Shown piece by piece: positions 1-6,718 of a stretch of 9,818 nucleotides of DNA (position 1 is the first letter of the stretch; every line of letters starts with the position of its first letter). The notes beneath the pieces were generated by a model. The model was not told the DNA's origin. It ran no database searches and saw only the letters and a program-made list of their open reading frames with translations. Source of the stretch: DUZB01 sp964407525 (GTDB taxonomy: Bacteria; Desulfobacterota; DSM-4660; Desulfatiglandales; Desulfatiglandaceae); NCBI GenBank assembly GCA_964407525.1, contig CAYOWC010000187.1, positions 1-9,818 on the forward strand, in the 5' to 3' direction. A program made the translations under genes and the position numbers.

Positions 1-43
1 ATAACTTCACATTTTAACATCTCAGCTTCAGGTCATCTTCAGC

Positions 44-107
44 TGCTGCTCAATCACGAAGTCCTCGAAATAGCCCACTATTTCTGTGGCTTCACTCAAT
101 CGCAGCA
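44..107. repeat. Long imperfect extragenic palindrome (REP-like hairpin)
   Basis: Nested complementary segments form one hairpin: TGCTGC (44-49) with GCAGCA (102-107), GAAG (58-61) with CTTC (90-93), CC (63-64) with GG (88-89), and GAAATAG (67-73) with CTATTTC (78-84) around a CCCA loop. The unpaired bulges on the two sides both contain TCAATC in the same orientation (50-55 and 96-101). There is no T-tract on either side, so it does not look like a Rho-independent terminator. It lies 81 bases beyond the rsfS stop, in the only non-coding DNA at this end. Shape and position suggest a dispersed extragenic repeat, but no second copy is visible here. The repeat may be longer than the hairpin and continue past base 1. 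Confidence 0.6.
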
Positions 108-187
108 ACTAGGTAAGCGAGCTTGTGAGACTCCGAACCTAACCTAAATCTGAGCGCCAATTCTGCAAATTTATTTTTGAGTGAACC

Positions 188-526
188 CTAAACGGAAACC
201 TCCGTGGCCTCAATCCACAGGCCTTCCAGGTTGTAGAACTCCCTCATGGGCTGGTAGAAGATATGAATGACCACATCCCCGTAATCCATCAGGACCCATT
301 TGCCTTCCTGTTCCCCTTCCATGCCCAACGGTCTGAAATCTGCGTCACGCAATTCTTTCTGCAAATGGCGAGCTATGGCCTGCACCTGCCTTGTAGAACT
401 CCCACTGGTGATAATAAAAAAGTCAGTAATGGAGGTCAGGTTTTCCACGTCCAGAAGCAGTGGTTGAATGGCTTTCCGCTCCTTTATGATTTCCAGGCAT
501 AATTTTGCCTTGTCAACAGTTTTCAT
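188..526 (-). CDS. rsfS: Ribosome silencing factor RsfS (Iojap/YbeB family)
   Basis: RsfS binds ribosomal protein L14 on the large subunit and blocks joining of the subunits when nutrients are short. The whole Iojap domain is present: LLLDVENLTSITDFFIITSG near the N-terminus, then STRQVQAIA, PLGMEGE, WVLMDYGDVVIHIF and a C-terminal REFYNLEGLW. These are the conserved blocks of the family. From the ATG at 526 the protein has 112 residues, close to the usual 105-120, and this start leaves the same distance to the LDV block as in E. coli RsfS. A TTG at 553 would add nine residues and lengthen the overlap with nadD. Neither start has a clear Shine-Dalgarno sequence, so expression probably relies on translational coupling to nadD, whose stop lies 14 bases inside this gene. 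It is the last gene of the obgE operon; no terminator is evident after it. Confidence 0.93.
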   Translation of the reverse strand: MKTVDKAKLCLEIIKERKAIQPLLLDVENLTSITDFFIITSGSSTRQVQAIARHLQKELRDADFRPLGMEGEQEGKWVLMDYGDVVIHIFYQPMREFYNLEGLWIEATEVSV

Positions 527-1172
527 GATTTCGGTAAAGCCTTTGTTTTTCAATGTATTGAATGACGGTTTGAGGTACGAGAAAACGGACAGACTTGCCT
601 TCTCTCACGCTTCTCCTAACCCCCGTTGAAGAAATATCCATCAAGGTGGTCGCCATAACCATGATTTTTTTTCCCGAAGGCATGAGATACAGGCCTCGAC
701 TATCTTCGTCTGAAGACCTCGCCCCTAATTCCGAAAAAAGAAGGTCCAGCCCTCGAGATCTGAAACCAGGTCGCATGATAATAACAAAATGGGCGTAATG
801 AAACAACTGCTCATATTCTTTCCATGTTTTTATCTCAAGAAAAGCATCCGTACCAAGAATGAAGAAAATCTCAGGGGCATGAAGGGCTTCGTGCAATTCT
901 CTTAATGTTTCGATGGAATAGGACAAGCCGGACCTTTTGCTCTCAAGATCAACAGCTTCAAGAGCGGGAGACTCGGCTGCGCCGAGACGGGTCATAGCCA
1001 CCCTGTGTTCAAAACGGGACACGGGAGTCTGTGTCTTGTGAGGAGGAGATGCAGATGGAATAAGATAGACTTTTTTCAAAGCCAGTTTTTCCCCGATCTC
1101 TTCCGCCGTTCGGAGGTGACCCATATGAATCGGATCAAAAGTCCCACCGAGAATACCTAATCTCAGAGCCAT
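513..1172 (-). CDS. nadD: Nicotinate-mononucleotide adenylyltransferase NadD
   Basis: NadD transfers AMP from ATP to nicotinate mononucleotide, giving deamido-NAD, in the late cytoplasmic steps of NAD synthesis. The nucleotidyltransferase signature GGTFDPIHMGH is at residues 9-19, with the paired histidines that bind the ATP phosphates. ILGTDAFLEIKTW begins near residue 105, and the C-terminal ISSTGVR motif, the other phosphate-binding segment, is at 180-186. The length of 219 residues is normal for the family. The ATG at 1172 is preceded by an AGGA about seven bases upstream. The gene lies 26 bases after proA, and its 3' end overlaps rsfS. The nadD-rsfS pairing is widespread in bacteria and supports both calls. 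Confidence 0.96.
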   Translation of the reverse strand: MALRLGILGGTFDPIHMGHLRTAEEIGEKLALKKVYLIPSASPPHKTQTPVSRFEHRVAMTRLGAAESPALEAVDLESKRSGLSYSIETLRELHEALHAPEIFFILGTDAFLEIKTWKEYEQLFHYAHFVIIMRPGFRSRGLDLLFSELGARSSDEDSRGLYLMPSGKKIMVMATTLMDISSTGVRRSVREGKSVRFLVPQTVIQYIEKQRLYRNHENC

Positions 1173-1198
1173 CTCAGATCCTGTAAAATAATCCCATC

Positions 1199-2455
1199 CT
1201 ACTCTCTCGTCTGTCCCTGTCCATACACGATGAATTTCAAGGTCGTCAACTCTTCCAGACCCATGGGACCGAAGGCATGCAGTTTTGATGTGTTAATGCC
1301 GATTTCCGCACCCAGACCCAGTTGGCCGCCATCATTAAAACGGGTCGAGGCATTGATGAGAACCACTGAGGAATCCACATCCGACAGAAAGCGTTGGGAT
1401 CTTTCATAGTCGGCGGTAACAATGGCCTCGGTATGATGGGAGCCGTATTTTTCAATATGCTCAAGGGCTTCTTCCATATTTGATACTATCTTGACAGCAA
1501 GGATCAAGTCAAGAAACTCAGCGGCCCAGTCTGAATCCTGAGCAGGTGTGGCTTTCGAAACAAGGCGAATTGTCTCTGGACATCCCCTGATTTCGACCCC
1601 GGCCTTTGAAAACCTTCCGCTCATTTCAGGAAGAAAAGCCGAAGCGATATCTTTATGAACAAGCATGGTTTCCATGGCGTTGCAGACTCCCGGCCTTTGT
1701 ACCTTGGAATTCAAGCAGATCTCCACAGCCATTTGTACATCAGCATATTTGTCCACATAAACATGGCAGACGCCTTTATAATGCTTCAAGACGGGAACAC
1801 GGGAATTGGCGGTGACAAAACGAATGAGCCCTTCCCCACCTCTTGGAATGATCACATCGAGATGGTCTTCAAGACCTATAAGAATATTGACCGCTTCTCT
1901 ATCCGTAGTCCGGATCACCTGAATCGCCTTTTCCGGAAGACCGGCTTCCTTCAGAGCTTCCATCATCAGGTTTCCCAGAAACTTGTTGGAATGGATCGCT
2001 TCCGATCCTCCCTTCAGAATCACCGCATTGCCCGATTTCAAACAAAGGGCTGCAGCGTCTATGGTAACGTTGGGACGCGATTCAAAAATAAACCCGATTA
2101 CACCAAGCGGAATTCTAACCTTCCCGGCCAGCAGTCCGTTGGGCCTTTTCCACATGCCGGTCACCTCACCTACGGGATCTTTCAGACCGGCCACCTCCAG
2201 CAGGCCGTCTGCCATCGCCTGAATAACTTTTGCATCAAGTGTAAGGCGATCAATCATGGCCGCGGAAAGTCCTGCCTCTTCTGCATGCGATAGGTCTTTC
2301 TGATTTTCGGCAATGATCTCTTCCCGACGCGCCATAAGCATGTCAGCCATCCGCTTCAGGGCATCATTTTTCTGCGAACTACCTGCTTTTCGAAGTTGCC
2401 TCGACGCGGCCCTGGCATCCACTGCCATCTTCTCGATTGTTTCTACAAGAGACAT
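1199..2455 (-). CDS. proA: Gamma-glutamyl phosphate reductase ProA
   Basis: ProA reduces gamma-glutamyl phosphate with NADPH to glutamate-5-semialdehyde, the second step of proline synthesis from glutamate. It is an aldehyde-dehydrogenase-fold enzyme of 418 residues, the expected length. The cofactor-binding region contains GVIGFIFESRPNVT (about 118-131) and AVILKGGSEA (about 144-153). The catalytic cysteine is Cys258 in QRPGVCNAMET, and the C-terminal part has the family block GLGAEIGINTSKLHAFGPMG. The start overlaps the end of proB by 13 bases, so the two proline enzymes should be translationally coupled. In several organisms ProB and ProA act together because the phosphate intermediate is labile. 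No frameshift or missing key residue was seen. Confidence 0.97.
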   Translation of the reverse strand: MSLVETIEKMAVDARAASRQLRKAGSSQKNDALKRMADMLMARREEIIAENQKDLSHAEEAGLSAAMIDRLTLDAKVIQAMADGLLEVAGLKDPVGEVTGMWKRPNGLLAGKVRIPLGVIGFIFESRPNVTIDAAALCLKSGNAVILKGGSEAIHSNKFLGNLMMEALKEAGLPEKAIQVIRTTDREAVNILIGLEDHLDVIIPRGGEGLIRFVTANSRVPVLKHYKGVCHVYVDKYADVQMAVEICLNSKVQRPGVCNAMETMLVHKDIASAFLPEMSGRFSKAGVEIRGCPETIRLVSKATPAQDSDWAAEFLDLILAVKIVSNMEEALEHIEKYGSHHTEAIVTADYERSQRFLSDVDSSVVLINASTRFNDGGQLGLGAEIGINTSKLHAFGPMGLEELTTLKFIVYGQGQTRE

Positions 2456-3609
2456 GACTCATCATCCTTTTCCATCTGGTTGACCAGCACCAGGTTATCC
2501 CTGTGGATTACTTCATCATCGTGTTTAAAGCCAAGAATGGGTTCAATCTCGGCGCTTTTTGACCCCATGATCTTTCTTATATCGCCCGAATGATAGTTGA
2601 CCATCCCCACAGCCACTTCTTCTTTATTTTCATTGAGGAGCAGAACCGAATTCCCCATGCTGAATCTTCCCTGTACATCCTTTATTCCAGAAGGAAGAAG
2701 GCTTTTTCCATTTTGAAGGATGGCCTTTTCCGCCCCTCCGTCTATGAAAATTTCACCTCTTGGGGATTTGGTAAAGGCAATCCAGTGCTTTCTACTGCAC
2801 AGGGATGTCTCGAAAGGTAGAAAAAACGTACCTTCCTCTTCTCCCCGAAATATTTTCCCCAAGATATTGGGTTTCAGCCCATTGGCAATGATTGTGGGCA
2901 CGCCTCTTAGAGCTACTGTCCTAGCTGCCTTGATTTTGCTAGCCATGCCGCCGGTACCAAGGAAACCAGGAATAGATCCTGCGTATTTCGAAACAGTCCG
3001 GTCTATCTTTTCAACCCTGCTGATCAGTTTGGCATCGTCGTTGCTCCGGGGATCCTTATCGAAAAGCCCATCGATATTGGTCAAATTCACCAGGAGATCT
3101 GCTTCAATCAGGTTCGTCACCATAGCGCTGAGGTTATCATTGTCCCCAAACTTGATTTCATCCACAACTACCGTGTCGTTTTCATTGATAATCGGAACGA
3201 CATTCCAGGAAAGGAGGGTAAACAGTGCGTTGCGTGCGTTCAGGTATCTTCGCCTGTGCGTCAGATCGTCACGGGTAAGGAGAACCTGGGCGACCTTGTG
3301 CCCGTGCCGACAAAAGACATTTTCATAAGCCATGATCAGGCTGCTCTGTCCCAAAGCGGCCATGGCCTGCTGCTGGGAAACAGAATTCGGCCGGGTTTTC
3401 ATTCCGATCTTTCTCATCCCGGAAGCAATGGCTCCCGACGATACCAGAATCACCTCGATGCATTTCTCCCGAAGTGCACAAATCTCGGTAGTAAGATCTT
3501 CTATGACGGCCATATTTAAGCCATCATCTGCCGTAAGAACACCGCTGCCCACTTTAACGACAACCCTCTTTGCTTTTCTGAAGGTGTCTTCTCGCGTCAG
3601 CTCTTTCAA
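2443..3609 (-). CDS. proB: Glutamate 5-kinase ProB with C-terminal PUA domain
   Basis: ProB phosphorylates glutamate to gamma-glutamyl phosphate, the committed and usually proline-inhibited first step of proline synthesis. The amino-acid-kinase domain covers roughly residues 14-270: KVGSG (19-23), SSGAIASG (57-64), IINENDTV, FGDNDNLSA and the glycine-rich LGTGGMASKI. A PUA domain follows, roughly 290-375, with FIDGGAEKAI, SLLPSGI and VGMVNYHS. At 388 residues it is slightly longer than the 367-residue E. coli enzyme because of an extended C-terminal tail. Translation starts at TTG 3609, which shares four bases with the obgE stop (TTGA). GGAG six bases upstream supports this start. Confidence 0.96.
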   Translation of the reverse strand: MKELTREDTFRKAKRVVVKVGSGVLTADDGLNMAVIEDLTTEICALREKCIEVILVSSGAIASGMRKIGMKTRPNSVSQQQAMAALGQSSLIMAYENVFCRHGHKVAQVLLTRDDLTHRRRYLNARNALFTLLSWNVVPIINENDTVVVDEIKFGDNDNLSAMVTNLIEADLLVNLTNIDGLFDKDPRSNDDAKLISRVEKIDRTVSKYAGSIPGFLGTGGMASKIKAARTVALRGVPTIIANGLKPNILGKIFRGEEEGTFFLPFETSLCSRKHWIAFTKSPRGEIFIDGGAEKAILQNGKSLLPSGIKDVQGRFSMGNSVLLLNENKEEVAVGMVNYHSGDIRKIMGSKSAEIEPILGFKHDDEVIHRDNLVLVNQMEKDDESCLL

Positions 3610-4682
3610 AATTCTCTCCGCTCTATCTGCGCCTCTTCGCTGCTTGAAAAAGCAGACCGATGTATTTCATCTATTCTTCTTAAATCAGGGTATCTTTTAA
3701 AAATAATATCCACCAATACATCCAACCCTTCTCCGGTTTCAGCCGAAATAGGTAGAGATGTCACTCCTTCTTTTTCCAGGGCAGATCGCAATGCCGCCAA
3801 ATCCCTGAGTTTTGGATCGTAAAGATCCATCTTGCTGAACAGAACTATATGGGGTTTGACAATCAATTCCGGGCTGTACTGAGCCATTTCGAGTCTGAGC
3901 ATGCGATAATCTTTGAGAATATCAACCTGGGAATCACAGGAGAGATCAATCAGATGCAGAAGAAGGCTCGTCCGCTCAATGTGCCTCAGAAACTGGTGAC
4001 CCAATCCGCGACCGGAGCTTGCTCCCTCGATCAAACCGGGGATATCGGCAACGACCGAAGTGCTTTCATCGCTGAAGGTCATTACACCAAGATTGGGAAC
4101 GATTGTGCTAAACGGATAACTATCAATCCTTGGCCGCGCCATAGTAAGGCGGGAAAGAAGTGTCGATTTGCCTGCATTTGGCAACCCCACCAAACCAATG
4201 TCGGCGAGGTGTTTGAGGGTCAATTTGAGCCGTTTTTCCTGGCCCGGCATACCGGGTTGCGCCATCCGAGGGGCCCGATTGGTGGAGGTAGCAAAATGTC
4301 GGTTCCCTTTTCCGCCCAGCCCGCCCTCAATGACCGTAATTTCCTGCCCCTCATCGACCAGATCGGCAAGAATTTCCTGACTGTCGAAATCCTCTATAAT
4401 GGTACCGAGGGGAACTAACAGAACCAGGTTGTCGGCATTTTTCCCCGAACAGTTCCCTCCTCTTCCCGGTCGTCCATCACGCGCCTTAAAATATTTTTTT
4501 GCATTGTAATCGTTCAGGTCATAGAGTTTCTTGGTCGCCCTCGCGATAATGCCGGCACCCAGCCCGCCGTTTCCGCCGTCGGGGCCACCTTTGGGGATGA
4601 ACCGCTCTCTCCTGAAGCTAATGCAACCTTTTCCACCGCTGCCTGAAACAGCTCTAATAACCGCCTCATCAAGAAAAAGCAT
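3606..4682 (-). CDS. obgE: Obg-family GTPase ObgE (CgtA)
   Basis: ObgE is an essential GTPase that binds the large ribosomal subunit during assembly and links growth to guanine-nucleotide levels. The N-terminal Obg fold (about 1-158) is glycine-rich, with VSGSGGKGCISFRRE and GGPDGGNGG. The GTPase domain follows with G1 GLPNAGKS (166-173), G2 FSTIVPNLG (191-199), G3 DIPG (213-216) and G5 SAE (313-315). G4 reads SKMD (283-286), where the family normally has N/TKxD, so the guanine-contacting Asn is Ser here. There is no large C-terminal domain after the G domain, and the tail is short. The ATG at 4682 has AGGAG seven bases upstream. That Shine-Dalgarno sequence spans the end of an inserted repeat element and its target duplication. 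This is the first gene of the obgE-proB-proA-nadD-rsfS run. Confidence 0.97.
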   Translation of the reverse strand: MLFLDEAVIRAVSGSGGKGCISFRRERFIPKGGPDGGNGGLGAGIIARATKKLYDLNDYNAKKYFKARDGRPGRGGNCSGKNADNLVLLVPLGTIIEDFDSQEILADLVDEGQEITVIEGGLGGKGNRHFATSTNRAPRMAQPGMPGQEKRLKLTLKHLADIGLVGLPNAGKSTLLSRLTMARPRIDSYPFSTIVPNLGVMTFSDESTSVVADIPGLIEGASSGRGLGHQFLRHIERTSLLLHLIDLSCDSQVDILKDYRMLRLEMAQYSPELIVKPHIVLFSKMDLYDPKLRDLAALRSALEKEGVTSLPISAETGEGLDVLVDIIFKRYPDLRRIDEIHRSAFSSSEEAQIERREF

Positions 4683-4689
4683 ATCGTAT

Positions 4690-4694
4690 CTCCT
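4690..4694 (-). promoter_or_regulatory. obgE Shine-Dalgarno sequence made at an insertion junction
   Basis: On the minus strand AGGAG ends seven bases before the obgE ATG. Its first two bases (A4694, G4693) are the end of the inverted-repeat element, and the last three (4692-4690) are the first bases of the adjacent 7-bp direct repeat. At the other copy of that repeat the flank reads TTTTA before GAGATAC, so the uninterrupted site would have read TTTTAGAGATAC. That is a poorer match to the ribosome than AGGAG. Confidence 0.7.
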
Positions 4695-4863
4695 AAAAGC
4701 AGCAATTAGCTTTTAAGCTATTAGCCGTTAGCTTAATGATGTAAATGATTTATATCAGTTTTTCCTATATTGCAACTTTCATTTTTTGATGCTGAGCTGT
4801 CTCTCCATAAACGACTTATATGATAGGGCTATGTAACGGCTAAGCGCTAATTGCAGCTTTTAG
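4693..4863. mobile_element. MITE-like inverted-repeat element, 171 bp, with 7-bp flanking duplication
   Basis: The left end (4693-4710) is CTAAAAGCAGCAATTAGC. The right end (4846-4863) is its reverse complement at 17 of 18 positions. A second pair of arms lies inside: TTAGCCGTTA (4721-4730) and TAACGGCTAA (4834-4843). The element is bordered exactly by the direct repeat GTATCTC at 4686-4692 and 4864-4870, as expected for a target-site duplication. The interior is AT-rich and far too short for a transposase, so it would be a non-autonomous passenger mobilised in trans. It sits between the rplU-rpmA terminator and the obgE start and touches the obgE Shine-Dalgarno sequence. A purely structural RNA hairpin is the alternative, but that would not explain the abutting direct repeats. 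No other copy occurs in the window. Confidence 0.68.
4749..4775 (-). promoter_or_regulatory. Candidate extended -10 promoter inside the element, reading into obgE
   Basis: On the minus strand the sequence TGATATAAA (4757-4749) matches an extended -10 (TGnTATAAT with one mismatch). TTGCAA (4775-4770) is a possible -35, with a spacer of 15 bases that is shorter than ideal. Transcription would begin near 4742, leaving a leader of about 60 bases before obgE. A promoter is needed somewhere here because a terminator lies between rpmA and obgE. No better candidate was found between 4864 and 4921. Confidence 0.35.
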
Positions 4864-4923
4864 GTATCTCTAAAATCCAGGCCCCACAAAACAGCCCGTT
4901 TACTGAGATGCCTGAGGTCAAGT

Positions 4924-4957
4924 AAAAAAAGCCCTTCATGGGTACAGCAGGGCTTTT
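4924..4957 (-). terminator. Rho-independent terminator of the rplU-rpmA transcript
   Basis: On the minus strand a 9-bp stem, AAAAGCCCT (4957-4949) with AGGGCTTTT (4935-4927), closes a 13-base loop and runs into seven T residues (4930-4924). This is a canonical intrinsic terminator. It lies about 117 bases after the rpmA stop and about 240 bases before obgE. It should largely separate the ribosomal-protein pair from the obgE operon, although partial readthrough is possible. Confidence 0.85.
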
Positions 4958-4995
4958 CATGTAAAACATCGAATTTTCAAGGAAAAACAGAACAA

Positions 4996-5034
4996 GAGGT
5001 GGTCAAAGCCTCAACTGCTCAACTTTTCGACCTC
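4996..5034 (-). other. Weak hairpin between rpmA and its terminator
   Basis: GAGG (4996-4999) can pair with CCTC (5031-5034); alternatively GGTC (5001-5004) can pair with GACC (5029-5032). The loop is long and there is no T-tract, so termination is unlikely. It sits between the strong hairpin at the rpmA stop and the terminator, and may only be part of a structured 3' untranslated region. Confidence 0.3.
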
Positions 5035-5076
5035 TGACAGGTGCAGAAAGTCTAAAATCTGCTTCGGGGCCTGTCA
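5035..5076 (-). other. Hairpin overlapping the rpmA stop codon
   Basis: TGACAGG (5035-5041) pairs perfectly with CCTGTCA (5070-5076), and an inner GCAGA (5043-5047) pairs with TCTGC (5058-5062) around a 10-base loop. The TGA stop of rpmA (5076-5074) lies within the outer stem. No T-tract follows on the minus strand, so it is not an intrinsic terminator. Possible roles are protection of the mRNA 3' end or a pause before the terminator. Confidence 0.5.
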
Positions 5077-5331
5077 AGCAGTTGCGTATACACTGACTTT
5101 CTTGCGATCTTTGCCCATGCGCTCAAAGGTCACGATGCCGTCTATTGTAGCAAAAATGGTATAATCCTTCCCTAATCCCACATTATTCCCGGGATGGATC
5201 TTTGTGCCTCTCTGCCGGATCAAAATATTGCCGGCTTTCACCTGCTGACCAGAGTACTTCTTTACACCCATTCTCTGACCTGCACTATCTCTTCCATTTC
5301 GGGAGCTGCCTCCCGCTTTTTTATGTGACAT
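5074..5331 (-). CDS. rpmA: 50S ribosomal protein L27
   Basis: L27 is a component of the large ribosomal subunit whose flexible N-terminus reaches toward the peptidyl-transferase centre. The 85-residue protein starts MSHKKAGGSSRNGRDSAG and continues with RMGVKKYSGQ, AGNILIRQRGT and HPGNNVGLGKDYTIFA, the standard L27 sequence end to end. It begins directly with the mature-type N-terminus, without the cleavable extension found in many Firmicutes. GAGG about eight bases before the ATG is a good ribosome binding site. It is 26 bases downstream of rplU and the second gene of that transcript. Confidence 0.98.
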   Translation of the reverse strand: MSHKKAGGSSRNGRDSAGQRMGVKKYSGQQVKAGNILIRQRGTKIHPGNNVGLGKDYTIFATIDGIVTFERMGKDRKKVSVYATA

Positions 5332-5357
5332 GAATCTTACCTCATATTACGGGGATC

Positions 5358-5675
5358 TCAGACTTTCAATCCAATATCATTTATCATAACCAGGGAAAAT
5401 TCCTGTCGGTGTCCATTTCTCCGGCGATATCCCTTCCTTTTTTTGTATTTGGAAACAATAATCTTCTTATCTTTGTCCTGCTGCATTATCTGACCGACAA
5501 CCCGTGAGTTTTCCACAAATGGCTGTCCCACCTTGACATCCTCGCCATCCGAGGTTAATAGTACCTGATCAAAGGTAACGGAATCCCCCACCTCACCAGA
5601 CAACCGCTCAATCTTGACTTCGTCGCCCTGGGCGACCCGGTATTGTTTTCCACCCGTCTTGATGACCGCATACAT
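5358..5675 (-). CDS. rplU: 50S ribosomal protein L21
   Basis: L21 is a large-subunit protein that binds 23S rRNA. The 105-residue sequence has the typical N-terminus MYAVIKTGGKQYRVAQGD, the central VTFDQVLL and VGQPFV blocks, and the basic C-terminal signature around KKRKGYRRRNGHRQ near residues 78-91. AAGGAG eight bases before the ATG supports the start. It leads the two-gene rplU-rpmA transcript and has its own near-consensus promoter just upstream. L21-L27-Obg is one of the most conserved bacterial gene neighbourhoods. Confidence 0.98.
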   Translation of the reverse strand: MYAVIKTGGKQYRVAQGDEVKIERLSGEVGDSVTFDQVLLTSDGEDVKVGQPFVENSRVVGQIMQQDKDKKIIVSKYKKRKGYRRRNGHRQEFSLVMINDIGLKV

Positions 5676-5709
5676 TGGTTTTACTCCTTCAGAAATAAAT
5701 TAAATAGAT

Positions 5710-5738
5710 AGTATACTTGCGACTCACTTTCAAGTCAA
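5710..5738 (-). promoter_or_regulatory. Near-consensus sigma-70-type promoter for rplU-rpmA
   Basis: On the minus strand the -35 is TTGACT (5738-5733) and the -10 is TATACT (5715-5710), separated by exactly 17 bases. Transcription would start near 5703, giving a short leader of about 28 bases that contains the AAGGAG of rplU. The -35 hexamer overlaps the TGA stop (5737-5735) of the upstream radical SAM gene, so the gene's end and the promoter share bases. Confidence 0.8.
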
Positions 5739-6718
5739 GAAGAAAGTGACAAATCCAGCAATTCTCCGAACGGTTTCTTTTTCTGAAAATCAGGCAGGAA
5801 TGGCGAAACCCCTTCTTCTGCGTCTCGATATCGATCCGTATTTGGAAACTGAACGTGAAGATGGTGAAAACCCAGCTCCCGGACATGGCCATAAACCACG
5901 TCAAACTCTTCTTCCGATATTTTCCGATTAAAATTCGGGTCCTCATGGGCAAATACGGGATGATATTGCGACATAATACTCAGGGGCAAATCCTTTCCGA
6001 ATTCAAGAAACAGGCTCGTAATAGCGTTCAAGGAGTTTTCCACATTTCCGGGAAGAATCAGGTGTCTCACCAGAACACCCCTGTCTGCGAGGCTTTCTTC
6101 CCCTTCTGCAAATCTGAGGAAGCCCTTCTGTCTGACCATTTCCACAATTGCCTCAAGGGCTTTTTCAGGGTAATCCTTTACTTTCGAAAGCCTCTGCGCC
6201 AGGTGGGAATCCGAATATTTGAAATCCGGAAGGTAGATATCCACGTATGGCTCCGCCATTTTCAGCATTTCAATGGACTGGTAACCGGAGACGTTATACA
6301 GGACGGGAACATTCAGGCTTTCTTTTCTCATTCGTGAAACAAGTTCAACGATATGAGGGAAAAAATGATCGGGTGTCACCATGTTTATATTATGCACCTT
6401 GTTGTCCAGACAGAGCTTTCTCACCTTTTCATAGAGTTTCTCCACTGTTGTACATTGCCCGACACGGTCCCTTGAAATCTGGTAATTTTGGCAAAAGGAG
6501 CATTGCAGGGAACACCCGGGAAAAAAAATGGTTCCTGAACCGTTTTTCCCGCTGATGGGCGGTTCTTCCCCGAAATGGGGGCCAACAAAGGAAACTTTTA
6601 ACTGGCCGCCTTCTCTGCAGAAACCTTTTTCCTGATCGGCTCCTTCAGCCCTGTCCACACCGCAAGCCCTGGGACAGAGTCGACATTGCCTATAAAGCAT
6701 ATGGTAATCCATAGTCAT
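5735..6718 (-). CDS. PflX-like radical SAM protein (pyruvate formate-lyase-activase homologue)
   Basis: This is a radical S-adenosylmethionine protein. The cluster motif CSLQCSFC fits CxxxCxxC, the three cysteines that hold the [4Fe-4S] cluster which cleaves SAM. An N-terminal cysteine-rich segment (CRLCPRACGVDR and a later GFCR) is typical of the PflX / COG1313 branch and could bind a second metal site. Later blocks include YNVSGYQS, VDIYLPDFKYSD and LIRHL-like VRHLILPGN. The family resembles glycyl-radical-enzyme activases, but its substrate is not established and no glycyl-radical enzyme is nearby. The start is uncertain: GTG 6739 and ATG 6718, 6712 and 6700 are all in frame, none with a good Shine-Dalgarno sequence, and the first two lie in a heptameric repeat. 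A weak GGA favours 6700. The gene is not clearly co-transcribed with rplU, which has its own promoter. Confidence 0.85.
   Translation of the reverse strand: MTMDYHMLYRQCRLCPRACGVDRAEGADQEKGFCREGGQLKVSFVGPHFGEEPPISGKNGSGTIFFPGCSLQCSFCQNYQISRDRVGQCTTVEKLYEKVRKLCLDNKVHNINMVTPDHFFPHIVELVSRMRKESLNVPVLYNVSGYQSIEMLKMAEPYVDIYLPDFKYSDSHLAQRLSKVKDYPEKALEAIVEMVRQKGFLRFAEGEESLADRGVLVRHLILPGNVENSLNAITSLFLEFGKDLPLSIMSQYHPVFAHEDPNFNRKISEEEFDVVYGHVRELGFHHLHVQFPNTDRYRDAEEGVSPFLPDFQKKKPFGELLDLSLSS

Larger units (their letters stand above)
4683..5073. other. Gene-free rpmA-obgE leader of 391 bases
   Basis: No credible coding region is present in either direction. In minus-strand reading order it contains a hairpin overlapping the rpmA stop, a second weaker hairpin, a Rho-independent terminator, about 50 bases without a recognised signal, and then a 171-bp inverted-repeat element that runs up to the obgE ribosome binding site. 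The element is AT-rich compared with the flanking genes. Confidence 0.7.

Noticed and set aside
1655..2293. Plus-strand open frame of 212 codons opposite proA
   Set aside because: It lies wholly within the well-supported proA gene on the other strand, and its translation shows no recognisable motif. It is a shadow of proA codon structure.
5676..5709. L21-binding autoregulatory leader upstream of rplU
   Set aside because: The predicted leader is only about 28 bases and shows no stable stem, too short for a known ribosomal leader structure.
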